A stretch of DNA of 64,000 nt, taken from Pseudomonas corrugata. GTDB lineage: Bacteria; Pseudomonadota; Gammaproteobacteria; Pseudomonadales; Pseudomonadaceae. The notes beneath the pieces were generated by a model. It ran no database searches. It was not told the DNA's origin and worked only from the letters and a program-made list of their open reading frames with translations. Location of the stretch: positions 186,001 to 250,000 of the forward strand of contig NZ_LHVK01000005.1 in the NCBI RefSeq assembly GCF_001269905.1, given 5' to 3'. The position numbers and the translations under genes were made by a program. Below, piece by piece: positions 44,997-54,397 of this stretch (position 1 is the stretch's first letter; the number at the start of each line of letters is the position of its first letter).

Positions 44997-46864
44997 CAGT
45001 GACGTCCTCCAGAGCTGCCACGCCTGATTCGCTCGGCGGTCATCTGCTCATTGGTCAACGGTGTGGTGCTGACTTCCCACCAGCTTTCGATTGCTTCGTC
45101 ATTGGCGGCCTGCACCTTCGGCATGCCGAAGCGGTTCCACCACACGGTCGAGCTGCCCGGTGGGTAGTAGTTGGGAATCCAGTAGTAATTCCATTGCAAC
45201 ACCCGGTCCAGGGCGTGGGCGTGACGGAGCATGTCGTCCTGGGTGGTGGCCTTGACCAGCCCGTCGATCAGAGTGTCGACGGCGGGGTTCTGCAGGGCCA
45301 TGTAGTTGTTGGCGCCCGGGTCGTTGGCCGCCGCCGAGCCGAAGTAATTGTAGAGTTCGATGCCGGGCGAGGTGCTGACCGGGTAGCCGGTGACAATCAT
45401 GTCGTAGTCACGGCTCATCAGGCGATTGACGTACTGGGATGGGTCGATGCGACGGATGCTCATGTCAATGCCGATCTGCGCCAGGGTGCGCTTGTAGGGC
45501 AGCAGCAGGCGATCCATGCCGTTCTGGCTGTTGAGGAAGGTGAAGCTCAGCGGCTCGCCTTCGGCATTGACCAGGCGATCACCGTCGGGTTTCCAGCCGG
45601 CCTGCTCCAGCAGCGCCAGGGCTTGCAACTGCTTGTCGCGAATCACGCCGCTGCCGTCGGTCTTCGGGGCCTGGAACACCTGGGTGAAGACCTCTTCGGG
45701 GATTTTTCCGCGCAACGGTTCAAGGATCTCCAGCTCGCTGGCATCGGGCAGCTGTCGGGCGGCCAGGTCCGTGTTGGAGAAAAAGCTCTGCTGACGCACA
45801 TAGAGGTTGCGCATCATCTGCCGGTTGCTCCATTCGAAATCCCAGAGCATCGCCAGGGCCTGGCGTACGCGGCGATCCTGGAACTGCGGTTTTTGCAGGT
45901 TGAACACGAAGCCCTGGGCGATCTGCGGGGCTTCGGTGGCCAGGTGGGCTTTCTGCAGGCGCCCGTCGCGCAGCGCCGGGCTGTCGTAGCCGATAGAGAA
46001 GCCTGTGGCAGAGAATTCGCGGTTGTAGTCGTAGGCGCCGCCGCGCAGCACCTGGCGCGCCACATCAGTGTCGCCGAAGTACTCGATGCTGAAATGGTCG
46101 AAGTTATAGAGCCCGCGGCTGACCGGCAGGTCCTTGCCCCACCAGTCGGCGTTGCGTTCGAAGGTAATGCTGCGTCCGGAATCCACCTTGCCGACCCGGT
46201 ATGGCCCACTGCCCAGCGGCGCTTCATAACCGCCTCCGCTGGCAAAGTCGCGGGTTTTCCACCAGTGCTCGGGAAATACCGGCAGGGTGGCGATGTCCAG
46301 GGGCAAGGTGCGGCTTTCGTTGTTCTTGAAATCGAAGCGAACGGTGCGCTCGCCTTCGACTTCGACGCCTTTAACGGCCGCGAACTGGGTGCGATAGCGC
46401 AGGCTGCCCTGGGTCATCAGCAGGTCGAAGCTGTAGCGCACGTCCTCGGCTGTGATGGGCTTGCCGTCGGCGAATCGGGCCTTGGGATTCAGGTAGAAGC
46501 GCAGGGACAGGCCGTCGCCTGCGCGCTCCATGCCCTGGGCGACCAGGCCGTACACGGTGTAGGGCTCATCCAGGGAGCGCTGGGCCAGGGGGGAATACAG
46601 CAAACCGTCGATCTGGCTGACCCCGATGCCTTTGTCGATGTAGGGCAGCAGGTGGTCGAACTGGCCGATCTCGATGGCCGAGCGGCGCAGGGTGCCACCC
46701 TTGGGGGCCTGGGGGTTGGCGTAGGCGAAATGGCTGAAGCCCGCGGGGTATTTGGCCGGTTCGCCGTAGACAGTCAAGGCATGTTGCGGTGCGGCAGTCA
46801 CGCCTGCGGCGCCTGTCAGCAGGAGCGCGGCAGTCAAGAACAGTGAGGAAAACGCCAGTCGCAT
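44996..46864 (-). CDS. yejA: Extracellular solute-binding protein for peptides (YejA-like)
   Basis: The 622-residue periplasmic receptor (SBP_bac_5 family) has a signal peptide (about 1-25, ending AGVTAAPQ). The mature protein contains [21 protein letters not shown] and PKGGTLRR, typical of YejA. It is the first gene of the operon. ATG at 46864 has AAGG upstream. Related transporters import microcin C and oligopeptides; the true cargo is unknown. Confidence 0.92.
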   Translation of the reverse strand: MRLAFSSLFLTAALLLTGAAGVTAAPQHALTVYGEPAKYPAGFSHFAYANPQAPKGGTLRRSAIEIGQFDHLLPYIDKGIGVSQIDGLLYSPLAQRSLDEPYTVYGLVAQGMERAGDGLSLRFYLNPKARFADGKPITAEDVRYSFDLLMTQGSLRYRTQFAAVKGVEVEGERTVRFDFKNNESRTLPLDIATLPVFPEHWWKTRDFASGGGYEAPLGSGPYRVGKVDSGRSITFERNADWWGKDLPVSRGLYNFDHFSIEYFGDTDVARQVLRGGAYDYNREFSATGFSIGYDSPALRDGRLQKAHLATEAPQIAQGFVFNLQKPQFQDRRVRQALAMLWDFEWSNRQMMRNLYVRQQSFFSNTDLAARQLPDASELEILEPLRGKIPEEVFTQVFQAPKTDGSGVIRDKQLQALALLEQAGWKPDGDRLVNAEGEPLSFTFLNSQNGMDRLLLPYKRTLAQIGIDMSIRRIDPSQYVNRLMSRDYDMIVTGYPVSTSPGIELYNYFGSAAANDPGANNYMALQNPAVDTLIDGLVKATTQDDMLRHAHALDRVLQWNYYWIPNYYPPGSSTVWWNRFGMPKVQAANDEAIESWWEVSTTPLTNEQMTAERIRRGSSGGRH

Positions 46865-46962
46865 TGTCAGCCTTAACGCCGGGTAGTCGATGACCACGAT
46901 TTGTACGCGAGCGGCGCGCTGGTCGCCAGTCCTGTGGTCAGAGGTGTGGCGAGGAGATTGCT

Positions 46963-46989
46963 GTGGCGAGGGAGCAGCTCCCTCGCCAC
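46963..46989. repeat. Short perfect palindrome
   Basis: GTGGCGAGGGAGC and GCTCCCTCGCCAC flank a single A. The arm matches the outer part of the long inverted repeat at 33256-33391. It lies at the 3' end of the downstream parvulin gene (minus strand) and could help end its transcript. Confidence 0.75.
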
Positions 46990-46997
46990 CGTTACCC

Positions 46998-47279
46998 TCA
47001 GTCCTGGCGGCTGGTCACTTCCAGCAGGTGATAGCCGAACTGGGTCTTGACCGGGCCCTGCACCACGTTGATCGGCGCGCTGAACACGACGGTGTCGAAC
47101 TCCTTGACCATCTGGCCTGGGCCGAACGAACCCAGGTCGCCACCCTGACGGCTGGACGGGCACGACGAGTTGGCTTTCGCGACTTCGGCGAAATCGGCAC
47201 CGGCTTCGATCTGAGCCTTGAGTTCGTTGCACTTGTCTTCGCTGGAAACCAGGATGTGGCGGGCAGTGGCTTTGGCCAT
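46998..47279 (-). CDS. ppiC: Parvulin-type peptidyl-prolyl cis/trans isomerase (second copy)
   Basis: The 93-residue single-domain parvulin has ARHILVSSEDKCNELK, CPSSRQGGDLGSFGPGQM and GPVKTQFGYHLLEV. It is similar in length and motifs to the gene at 29143-29418, so this genome has two cytoplasmic parvulins of this type. AAAGGA precedes the ATG. Confidence 0.93.
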   Translation of the reverse strand: MAKATARHILVSSEDKCNELKAQIEAGADFAEVAKANSSCPSSRQGGDLGSFGPGQMVKEFDTVVFSAPINVVQGPVKTQFGYHLLEVTSRQD

Positions 47280-47374
47280 GGGAAATTCCTTTCAATGGAT
47301 TTAAAGGGAGTGAGCCTACCGGAATCATTAAAGGGTTTGTTGTCAAAAATGCGTCAAAACCTTGAACCTGCCGA

Positions 47375-48253
47375 TCACAGGCCTGCTTTGCGCAGGCGTT
47401 CGGCGTGCCGCACATAAAGTTCCAGCGGGGTTGCCCCCTTGTGCGCGTACCCTGACGGTTGATTGATGGCCTGCATATGATCCATCGGATAGTCGGAGCG
47501 GATGACCTTGCCCAGATGCGAGCTGAAACGACCCACCAGGCCATCGTTCTGTCCGGCTTCAGTAATGAAGTACTCGGAAAACGCCCGACAGAATGCCTGG
47601 TAAGGGGGCGTTGCCTCGGGTCCTGCGCCGGGTATGTCTTGCAACGTGCCGCTCCAGGAGTAGTAACGCACGCCGTTGACCTGATCCGGTCCTTTGCTCC
47701 CCCAACTCCTGGGCAAGCCTTGCGGGTATTTGTCATTGAATGCGCCCACGCCTTCGGTGGTCAGTGCCGCCAATGCGGCGATGGCGTTGTGTGGTAGCTG
47801 TGCCTGGCCGCTCAACAATGAAATGAAGTCGACAAATAACGTGGCGACTCTGCTTGCGACATGCTCCGGCAGGCGCCCGGGCGTGAGGGCCTTGCGCAGG
47901 AAGTCGGCCAGTTCGGAGCCGTGGTTGGGGCCGCTGACCGACGTCACCGAGGCGACCTTCGTGGGTGCCAGTGCGGCGGCGTAACGGGACGCCAATGCAC
48001 CTTGGCCATGTCCGATCAGGTTGACCCTTGTGGCCCCGGTTCCGCTCAGGACCCGATCAATCTGGGCCAGTAACTCTTCACCCCGAGCCTCATTGGCGTA
48101 GGTTGCCGACAGGTAGGGAATGAATACCCGTGCACCGGCGCGGCGCAGTGCCTGCTTGATGCCTTGGAAAAGTTCGGAGCCTGCGACCCTGTCAAACCCG
48201 AACAAACCGTGTACCAACAGGATAGGAAATTGAGTGGTTGCATTCCGTTGCAT
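47375..48253 (-). CDS. Triacylglycerol lipase-like alpha/beta hydrolase lacking the nucleophile serine
   Basis: The 292 residues look like a Pseudomonas family I lipase: PILLVHGLFGFD at the start, later TSVSGPNHGSELADF, and a candidate catalytic Asp (GQNDGLV, about 237) and His (YPMDHMQ, about 257). The nucleophile elbow reads LIGHGQG, with Gly83 (codon GGC) where GHSxG lipases have Ser. It should therefore be inactive as an esterase or use another mechanism. No signal peptide is seen. ATG chosen at 48253, preceded by AAAAAGGT; an upstream in-frame ATG is at 48280. Confidence 0.85.
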   Translation of the reverse strand: MQRNATTQFPILLVHGLFGFDRVAGSELFQGIKQALRRAGARVFIPYLSATYANEARGEELLAQIDRVLSGTGATRVNLIGHGQGALASRYAAALAPTKVASVTSVSGPNHGSELADFLRKALTPGRLPEHVASRVATLFVDFISLLSGQAQLPHNAIAALAALTTEGVGAFNDKYPQGLPRSWGSKGPDQVNGVRYYSWSGTLQDIPGAGPEATPPYQAFCRAFSEYFITEAGQNDGLVGRFSSHLGKVIRSDYPMDHMQAINQPSGYAHKGATPLELYVRHAERLRKAGL

Positions 48254-48578
48254 GTTCGTACCTTTTTCGAAGAGGTTCATGTTGAATTTGCGACACCACT
48301 GTAATGCAGGCTCCTGCCCTGGGGTGTAGGAAGAAACCGCTGTGGCCGACCGAAAACGGACTAGAGAAGGCCGGAAGAATCAGAAAAGTGGCCGAATGAT
48401 GTGTTTGGTTTCGGGATGCTTCTGATAGGCCCCGTTGCATGCAGCTACAGTCTCAAGAGCAAGGGGACCACCCACGCTGTCGTCTTGTCTGACTGCGAGC
48501 CTGCGAGGAGCGGGGTTTAATGGTTCTATCTGGCGCCGTCAGGAGAAGGCGTCTTCATCCAAGGACTGGAATCCATAC
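48254..48578. other. Intergenic stretch between divergent genes, no feature recognised
   Basis: This 325-nt region presumably holds promoters for the lipase-like gene (leftward) and the repeat-domain gene (rightward). I saw no long open frame with plausible codon use, no REP and no strong hairpin. Confidence 0.5.
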
Positions 48579-49682
48579 ATGACCACTGACCCATTTGGCC
48601 GGCGAGCCCGGCTTAGCGCTCGGACTAAACTCCGAGCCCCCATCCTGGCGGCAGCGAAGGGCGGGGTGATCAACCCGGCCTGGAGTAAGGTTGCCATCAC
48701 CCTCAAACCCTATCCGTTGATGACGTGCGGCGATGAGGTCCTGCTGTTCTGGCATGGGCTCAATTCGGACGGTGAGCCGTACCGGCATGAAATACGCAGG
48801 TCCATCACGGAGCGACAGGTCGGCCGGGACGTCATCTTCGTCGTGCGCGAACCCCACATCGCCGAGCTGGACGGCGGCTCGCTGGAGATCTTTTATCAAG
48901 TCACCGGTAAACGACTTCCGGCGCCCATGCATTCGGAGACCCTGCAACTGGTGATCGGTGACGTAGCGCCGCAACTGTTGCCGGCCATTGCCACAGATGC
49001 GGTGGGCGGCAGTCTCGATCCGAAGCGTGTCCCCGAGGGCACCTGCGTGACCATTCGGCCCTATTCAAGAATGGCTGTCGGGGACCGGTTGATCCTGATC
49101 GGCAGCAGGGACTCCAGGGCACTCTGGCGTGACGTGCTGGACATCGAAGCCCATGCCGTCGGTCGCGAGGTCTCGTTCTGGATAGATCATGCGCTGATCG
49201 CCCCGCATCAGGGGCATCACCTGGACCTTTCTTACGTCGTCAGGCGCGGGCATTCCGTACGCCGTGCCGAGTCCTTGTCGCTGCATATCGGCCCTCTGGT
49301 CCGCCCGCCGCTGAAAGCGCCCCGGATCCTGGGTCTGAAGGAAGGAGGGCTGAATGTCGACGAACAGGAGAAAGGGGTGAGCGTGATCATCGAGACCGCC
49401 GGCTTCGAGATTGGCGAGTTGGTCTGGCTGCAATGCGATGGCAGCTATGCCTATGTCGGCGAGCGCGAAATCGTCCCGGCCAACGTCGGTCAGCCGATGA
49501 CCTTCGTAGTCCCGGCGGACTATTGGCAGAGTCAACAAGGCAGATCGGTGCGCGTTCGCTATCAGGTCGAGCGCCTGGACGATGTGAGCCAGCCTTTCGC
49601 CGGGGTCGAGGTGCATGTGCGCTCCAGGAGCGCCCTCCCGAAGGAGGGCGCGCACGAAGCTCAGTTGGCCGATAGCAACTGA
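48579..49682 (+). CDS. Hypothetical protein with three repeated beta-type domains
   Basis: The 367 residues can be divided into three modules of about 100 residues (about 22-130, 137-240, 245-350). Each has a line like V.I.PYP.M..GD.V.L.W..., a following VGR.V.F.V..., and a final S..L.L.IG. The pattern resembles Ig-like repeats in long Pseudomonas surface or insecticidal-type proteins. No signal peptide is visible. Its last 22 nt overlap the end of aroG on the opposite strand. The start at 48579 (MTTDPFGRR) has AAGGA 13 nt upstream. The function is not recognised. Confidence 0.65.
   Translation: MTTDPFGRRARLSARTKLRAPILAAAKGGVINPAWSKVAITLKPYPLMTCGDEVLLFWHGLNSDGEPYRHEIRRSITERQVGRDVIFVVREPHIAELDGGSLEIFYQVTGKRLPAPMHSETLQLVIGDVAPQLLPAIATDAVGGSLDPKRVPEGTCVTIRPYSRMAVGDRLILIGSRDSRALWRDVLDIEAHAVGREVSFWIDHALIAPHQGHHLDLSYVVRRGHSVRRAESLSLHIGPLVRPPLKAPRILGLKEGGLNVDEQEKGVSVIIETAGFEIGELVWLQCDGSYAYVGEREIVPANVGQPMTFVVPADYWQSQQGRSVRVRYQVERLDDVSQPFAGVEVHVRSRSALPKEGAHEAQLADSN
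49630..49651 (-). terminator. Possible hairpin terminator near the aroG 3' end
   Basis: GCGCCCTCC and GGAGGGCGC pair around CGAA, 10 nt beyond the aroG stop in the leftward direction. No U-tract follows, and the hairpin lies inside the coding end of the convergent gene. Only a weak call. Confidence 0.35.
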
Positions 49683-50731
49683 CGATGGGCCTGGCGCAGC
49701 AGTTGCTCGGTGGATGCCCAGCCCAGACACCCGTCGGTCACCGATACGCCGTAGCGCATTGACGGGCTGATGGGCTGGCAGCCTTCGAACAGATGGCTCT
49801 CGATCATCATGCCGATCAACGAGCGGTTCCCTTGCAGCCGCTGCGCCAGCACGTCATTGAATACCTCTGGCTGGCGCGAGGGATCCTTGCCGCTGTTGGC
49901 GTGACTGCAATCCACCATGATCCGGGCCGGTATTTTCAGACGGCTCAGGTCGCTGTGTATCTGCGCGACGCTCTGGCGGTCGTAGTTCGGGCCGCGGTGT
50001 CCACCCCGCAGCACCAGGTGAGTGTCGGGGTTGCCCTGGGTCTGGATGATTGCAGGGTGTCCTTGGCTGTCGACGCCGAAATGCCGGTGGGGATGGGCGG
50101 CGGAGCGCATGGCGTCGCAGGCGATCCCGACGCCGCCGTCGGTGCCGTTCTTGAAACCGACGGGCATGCCCAGGCCGCTGGCCATTTCCCGGTGGATCTG
50201 CGATTCGGTGGTGCGTGCGCCAATAGCGACCCAACTGAGCAGGTCGTCGAAGTAGTTGGCGGCCATGGGTTGCAGCAGTTCGGTGGCGACGGGCAGGCCC
50301 AGCTGCAGCATTTCACGCATCAGATCCCGGGACAGGGTCAGGCCGGCGGCCATGTCATCGCTGCCATCCAGATCGGGGTCGTAGGCCAGGCCTTTCCAGC
50401 CCACCGTCGTGCGGGGCTTTTCCACATAGGCGCGCATCACCAGCAGCATGCGGTCGCTCACCTCGTGGGCCAGACGAGCCAGGTTGGCGGCGTATTCGAG
50501 GGCGGATTTAGGATCGTGGAGGGAGCAGGGCCCCACGATGACCAGCAGGCGAGCGTCCTCACCGTCGAGGATTGCACGAATGGCCTGGCGATGGGCGTCG
50601 ACTTGTTGGCTCAACCCGTGGCTGAGGGGCAGTTGGTGTTTGAGCTGCAACGAGCTGGGCAGACGCAGGGTCAGGGCTTCATTGGCAGGGTTGAGCGTGG
50701 ACAGCGGCAAAGCAGAGACGGACGAATTCAT
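49661..50731 (-). CDS. aroG: 3-deoxy-7-phosphoheptulonate (DAHP) synthase, class I
   Basis: First enzyme of the shikimate pathway, condensing phosphoenolpyruvate and erythrose 4-phosphate. The 356 residues carry VIVGPCSLHDPKSALEYA, RAYVEKPRTTVGWKGL, GFKNGTDG, LRGGHRGPNYD, DCSHANSGKDP and MIESHLFEG. The length fits AroF/AroG/AroH. Which aromatic amino acid inhibits it cannot be read from the motifs alone, so the symbol is provisional. The ATG has AGGAAG upstream. Two leader peptides and a terminator lie ahead of it, suggesting attenuation. Confidence 0.92.
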   Translation of the reverse strand: MNSSVSALPLSTLNPANEALTLRLPSSLQLKHQLPLSHGLSQQVDAHRQAIRAILDGEDARLLVIVGPCSLHDPKSALEYAANLARLAHEVSDRMLLVMRAYVEKPRTTVGWKGLAYDPDLDGSDDMAAGLTLSRDLMREMLQLGLPVATELLQPMAANYFDDLLSWVAIGARTTESQIHREMASGLGMPVGFKNGTDGGVGIACDAMRSAAHPHRHFGVDSQGHPAIIQTQGNPDTHLVLRGGHRGPNYDRQSVAQIHSDLSRLKIPARIMVDCSHANSGKDPSRQPEVFNDVLAQRLQGNRSLIGMMIESHLFEGCQPISPSMRYGVSVTDGCLGWASTEQLLRQAHRQLLSAN

Positions 50732-50776
50732 GATCTGGCTTCCTGGGCGGGCAGCGGGTTCGTTCCCGCGCCGGCC

Positions 50777-50926
50777 CTAGTGGGGTGTTCGACAGTTGGC
50801 CGTACTGGCCTCAAGTGTTTGCATGCCACCGATAGGTGACCGATCGGAGGCGGCAGGCTGTCCCGAGCGGAGGCTGGTAAATCGCCAGGCGCAAAAGTCG
50901 TAACGGTAATAAGTGGTGTAATTCAT
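50777..50926 (-). CDS. Second leader peptide candidate (49 aa, Tyr/Phe-rich)
   Basis: The ATG at 50926 has GAGGATCG 6-13 nt upstream. The first 16 codons read MNYTTYYRYDFCAWRF: four Tyr, two Phe, one Trp. It ends with TAG at 50777-50779, 45 nt before the aroG ATG. It lies after the terminator at 50971-51008. Its composition suggests sensing of aromatic aminoacyl-tRNA, or simply translational coupling to aroG. Confidence 0.6.
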   Translation of the reverse strand: MNYTTYYRYDFCAWRFTSLRSGQPAASDRSPIGGMQTLEASTANCRTPH

Positions 50927-50970
50927 GGCTCGATCCTCAAAGTTGTTGGTGTTGCAAACGTACAGGGCTG

Positions 50971-51008
50971 AAAAAACAAAACCCCCGGTCGGGAGGCCGA
51001 CCGGGGGT
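50971..51008 (-). terminator. Intrinsic terminator in the aroG leader (attenuator)
   Basis: The 12-bp stem ACCCCCGGTCGG / CCGACCGGGGGT with a 4-nt loop is followed on the minus strand by TTTGTTTTTT. It sits 48 nt beyond the stop of the first leader peptide and about 240 nt before aroG. It is too far upstream to end any neighbouring known gene, which fits an attenuator. Confidence 0.9.
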
Positions 51009-51056
51009 TTATGAACTCTGGAAGGCGACCCGTTTAAAGTGGGCGCCGGTTGGGTA

Positions 51057-51185
51057 TCAGGCGCGCCAGTGGCTAAACCAATACCCAAAATAAAAATTGA
51101 CCGGAGCAGCAACGCTGTTCGCCCGGACAGCCGCAACCGAGCGCAGGGCGCTGACGGGACGAAGCGGTGAGAGGGCGTTGAACAT
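51057..51185 (-). CDS. First leader peptide candidate (42 aa) ending in an aromatic-rich tract
   Basis: The ATG at 51185 has GGAGA 8-12 nt upstream. The 42-residue peptide ends NFYFGYWFSHWRA: three Phe, two Tyr and two Trp within 10 codons, directly before the stop at 51057-51059 and the downstream terminator. This is the arrangement of classical attenuation leaders, where slow decoding of starved codons would prevent terminator formation. Confidence 0.75.
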   Translation of the reverse strand: MFNALSPLRPVSALRSVAAVRANSVAAPVNFYFGYWFSHWRA

Positions 51186-51334
51186 GGTCTGTCTCCGATG
51201 AATGGTCCCGAGCTTACTCGACGCTGGGGCGCGGGTTCAATAAGAAGTTTCTATCGCCGAGGTGCAATTGTTCATGGTGTTGAGTCTGGCTGGCATTATG
51301 ACAAACTCGGGTTTTGATCTTTGACGAGGTGGCC

Positions 51335-51769
51335 ATGAGTTTCCAATGGCGTGCGGCCACGGCTACGGACATCGATTTCGTCCGGCAATTGACCTGCGCC
51401 AACATGCTGCCGTATTACCTGCGTCATGATTTGCTCTGGCAGGATGAGGCGTTCGACCTGGCGTGGATCATTCGCCAGAACTGGATTATCAGTCGCGAGG
51501 ATCGGGTGCTGGGGTTTGTCAGTCTCAGCCGTGATGCCCGGGCGCTGTATATCCGGGAGTTGCAGATCGATCAGGCATTCCGCGGGCAGGGTGCCGGTAC
51601 CTGGGCAATCGGACAGGTCTGGGACATGGTGACCCTGGAACGGCGTCCGGCATTGCGTCTGACGGTGTTCAAGGACAATCCGGCGAGGAAGCTCTATGAA
51701 CGCATGGGACTATACGTCGCGGGCGAGGATGAGTGTTTCCTGAGGATGCAGCGAGACGCCGATGCTTGA
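51335..51769 (+). CDS. GNAT family N-acetyltransferase
   Basis: The 144-residue protein has the GNAT fold: N-terminal WRAATATDIDFVRQLT, LYIRELQIDQAFRGQGAGTWAIG with the acetyl-CoA R/Q-x-x-G-x-G/A loop (about residues 83-88), and C-terminal LTVFKDNPARKLYERMGLYV. The substrate is unknown. The ATG at 51335 has GACGAGGTG upstream; the TTG at 51314 is less likely. It is upstream of gacA but separated by 128 nt. Confidence 0.87.
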   Translation: MSFQWRAATATDIDFVRQLTCANMLPYYLRHDLLWQDEAFDLAWIIRQNWIISREDRVLGFVSLSRDARALYIRELQIDQAFRGQGAGTWAIGQVWDMVTLERRPALRLTVFKDNPARKLYERMGLYVAGEDECFLRMQRDADA

Positions 51770-51897
51770 GGCCTCGGATCACTTGTCCCAGGAAGATTCG
51801 CTGTAACTTTTTAATGCCTCTTGGCGCTAGGTCTGCCGGAAGCTTTTTGCTAAGGTGTAACGCAGTCCATATAAGACCAAAATGGTGAGGTGTCTGC

Positions 51898-52539
51898 TTG
51901 ATTAGGGTGTTAGTGGTCGATGACCATGATCTCGTTCGTACGGGCATTACACGAATGCTGGCTGACATCGACGGTCTGCAGGTGGTTGGTCAGGCCGAAT
52001 CCGGGGAGGAGTCCCTGATCAAGGCGCGTGAATTGAAACCCGACGTGGTCCTCATGGACGTGAAGATGCCTGGCATCGGCGGCCTGGAGGCCACGCGCAA
52101 ACTGCTGCGCAGTCACCCGGATATCAAGGTGGTCGCGGTGACCGTCTGTGAAGAAGATCCGTTCCCGACCCGGTTGTTGCAAGCGGGGGCGGCGGGTTAC
52201 CTCACCAAGGGCGCCGGCTTGAACGAGATGGTCCAGGCCATCCGCCTGGTCTTCGCCGGGCAGCGCTACATCAGTCCGCAGATTGCCCAGCAGTTGGCGA
52301 TCAAATCGTTCCAACCGACCAACGAGTCTCCCTTCGACGCATTATCTGAGCGGGAAATCCAGATCGCCCTGATGATTGTCGGTTGTCAAAAAGTGCAGAT
52401 CATCTCCGATAAACTGTGCCTGTCACCGAAAACCGTCAATACCTACCGTTACCGTATCTTCGAGAAGCTTTCGATCAGCAGTGATGTCGAGTTGACGCTG
52501 CTGGCAGTGCGTCACGGCATGGTCGATGCCAGCGCCTGA
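51898..52539 (+). CDS. gacA: Response regulator GacA (UvrY)
   Basis: The global two-component regulator that, with sensor GacS, switches on rsm small RNAs controlling secondary metabolism and biofilm. The 213 residues have a receiver ([14 protein letters not shown], phosphoacceptor Asp in [10 protein letters not shown] near residue 54, Lys in GYLTKGA near 103) and a LuxR-type helix-turn-helix ([39 protein letters not shown]). The start is a TTG (TTGATTAGGGTG), as in other Pseudomonas gacA genes, after GGTGAGG. It lies 2 nt before uvrC. Confidence 0.97.
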   Translation: MIRVLVVDDHDLVRTGITRMLADIDGLQVVGQAESGEESLIKARELKPDVVLMDVKMPGIGGLEATRKLLRSHPDIKVVAVTVCEEDPFPTRLLQAGAAGYLTKGAGLNEMVQAIRLVFAGQRYISPQIAQQLAIKSFQPTNESPFDALSEREIQIALMIVGCQKVQIISDKLCLSPKTVNTYRYRIFEKLSISSDVELTLLAVRHGMVDASA

Positions 52540-52541
52540 TA

Positions 52542-54365
52542 ATGACCGAACCGTTTGATCCCAGTGCTTTCCTGTCCACCTGCAGTGGCCGCCCTGGCGT
52601 GTACCGCATGTTCGACGGCGACGCACGCCTGCTGTACGTGGGCAAGGCCAAGAATCTCAAGAAGCGCCTGGCCAGTTACTTTCGCAAGACCGGCCTGGCG
52701 CCCAAGACCGCCGCATTGGTGGGGCGCATCGCGCAGATCGAAACCACCATCACCGCCAACGAAACCGAAGCGCTGCTGCTCGAACAGACGCTGATCAAGG
52801 AATGGCGGCCGCCGTATAACATTCTGCTGCGCGACGACAAATCCTACCCCTACGTGTTCCTGTCCGATGGGGCGTTCCCGCGTTTGAGCATCCACCGTGG
52901 GGCGAAAAAGGCCAAGGGTCGGTATTTTGGTCCTTACCCCAGCGCCGGTGCGATTCGTGAAAGCCTGAGCCTGCTGCAGAAAACCTTCTTCGTGCGCCAG
53001 TGTGAGGACAGCTATTACAAGAACCGCACCCGGCCTTGCCTGCAATACCAGATCAAACGCTGCAAGGCGCCTTGCGTTGGGTTTGTCGAGCCTGAAATCT
53101 ATGCCGAGGACGTACGTCACTCGGTGATGTTCCTGGAAGGCCGCAGCAATGCGCTGGCCGATGAGTTGTCGAGTGCGATGGAAGAGGCGGCGATCAATCT
53201 CGAGTTTGAGAGGGCCGCCGAGCTGCGAGACCAGATCGGTTTGCTGCGCCGCGTGCAGGACCAGCAGAGCATGGAAGGCGGCAGCGGCGACGTCGACGTG
53301 ATCGCGGCTTTCATCAATCCGGGCGGTGCATGCGTGCACCTGATCAGCGTGCGTGGCGGTCGGGTGTTGGGCAGCAAGAACTTCTTCCCCCAGGTGGGTA
53401 TCGAGGAAGACGTGGCCGAAGTCATGTCGGCTTTTCTCGGCCAGTACTACGTCAGCAGTCCGGAACGCGACCTGCCGAGCGAATTGATCGTCAACGTGGT
53501 CCACGAGGACTTTCCTAGCCTGATTGAAGCCATTCATACGCTTCGCGGTCGCGAGCTGACCATCAGCCACCGCGTGCGCGGCACCCGGGCGCGCTGGCAA
53601 CAGCTGGCGGTCACCAATGCCGAGCAGGCCCTGGGTGCGCGCTTGGCTAACCGCCAGCACGTCGCGGCGCGGTTTGATGCCTTGGCTGATGTCCTCAATC
53701 TGGACGAGCCGCCGCAACGGCTGGAGTGCTACGACATCAGCCATTCCAGTGGCGAGGCCACCGTGGCGTCCTGCGTGGTGTTCGGCCCGGAAGGCCCGAT
53801 CAAGTCCGATTACCGCCGCTATAACATCGAAGGCGTGACCGCCGGCGACGACTATGCAGCGATGCACCAGGCATTGATGCGACGCTTCGGCAAGTTGAAG
53901 GACGGGGAAGGCAAGCTCCCGGACATCCTGCTGGTGGACGGTGGCAAGGGCCAACTGTCCATGGCCCGCGATGTACTCAATGAGCTGATGGTTCCCGACC
54001 TGATCCTGCTGGGTGTGGCCAAGGGGGCCACACGCAAGGCCGGGTTCGAGACCCTGTACCTGAATGACGCGGCCCATGAGTTCACCCTGAAGGGGGACTC
54101 CCCGGCGCTGCACCTGATCCAGCAAATCCGTGACGAAGCCCACCGGTTCGCCATCACCGGTCACCGTGCCCGCCGTGGCAAGACTCGCCGCACGTCCACA
54201 CTGGAAGGTGTGGCAGGGGTCGGCCCGACACGGCGGCGGGACCTGTTGAAACATTTCGGTGGATTGCAGGAGCTGTCTCGTGCCAGCATCGAAGAGATCG
54301 CCAAAGCCCCTGGTATCAGTAAAAAGCTCGCAGAGTCGATTTATGCAAACCTGCATAGCGAGTAG
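52542..54365 (+). CDS. uvrC: Excinuclease ABC subunit C
   Basis: Makes both incisions in nucleotide excision repair with UvrB. The 607 residues have the N-terminal GIY-YIG domain ([30 protein letters not shown] split across 18-47), a UVR motif (about 200-235), the RNase H-like endonuclease region with [19 protein letters not shown] and [13 protein letters not shown], and C-terminal helix-hairpin-helix repeats ([15 protein letters not shown]). It starts 2 nt after the gacA stop, the conserved gammaproteobacterial arrangement. Confidence 0.97.
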   Translation: MTEPFDPSAFLSTCSGRPGVYRMFDGDARLLYVGKAKNLKKRLASYFRKTGLAPKTAALVGRIAQIETTITANETEALLLEQTLIKEWRPPYNILLRDDKSYPYVFLSDGAFPRLSIHRGAKKAKGRYFGPYPSAGAIRESLSLLQKTFFVRQCEDSYYKNRTRPCLQYQIKRCKAPCVGFVEPEIYAEDVRHSVMFLEGRSNALADELSSAMEEAAINLEFERAAELRDQIGLLRRVQDQQSMEGGSGDVDVIAAFINPGGACVHLISVRGGRVLGSKNFFPQVGIEEDVAEVMSAFLGQYYVSSPERDLPSELIVNVVHEDFPSLIEAIHTLRGRELTISHRVRGTRARWQQLAVTNAEQALGARLANRQHVAARFDALADVLNLDEPPQRLECYDISHSSGEATVASCVVFGPEGPIKSDYRRYNIEGVTAGDDYAAMHQALMRRFGKLKDGEGKLPDILLVDGGKGQLSMARDVLNELMVPDLILLGVAKGATRKAGFETLYLNDAAHEFTLKGDSPALHLIQQIRDEAHRFAITGHRARRGKTRRTSTLEGVAGVGPTRRRDLLKHFGGLQELSRASIEEIAKAPGISKKLAESIYANLHSE

Positions 54366-54397
54366 AATGCCCGTCAACCTCGCAGCCAGTTGTGCCG

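Noticed and set aside
44999..46846. 615-codon plus-strand frame opposite yejA
   Set aside because: Shadow frame; YejA has a signal peptide and family motifs on the other strand.
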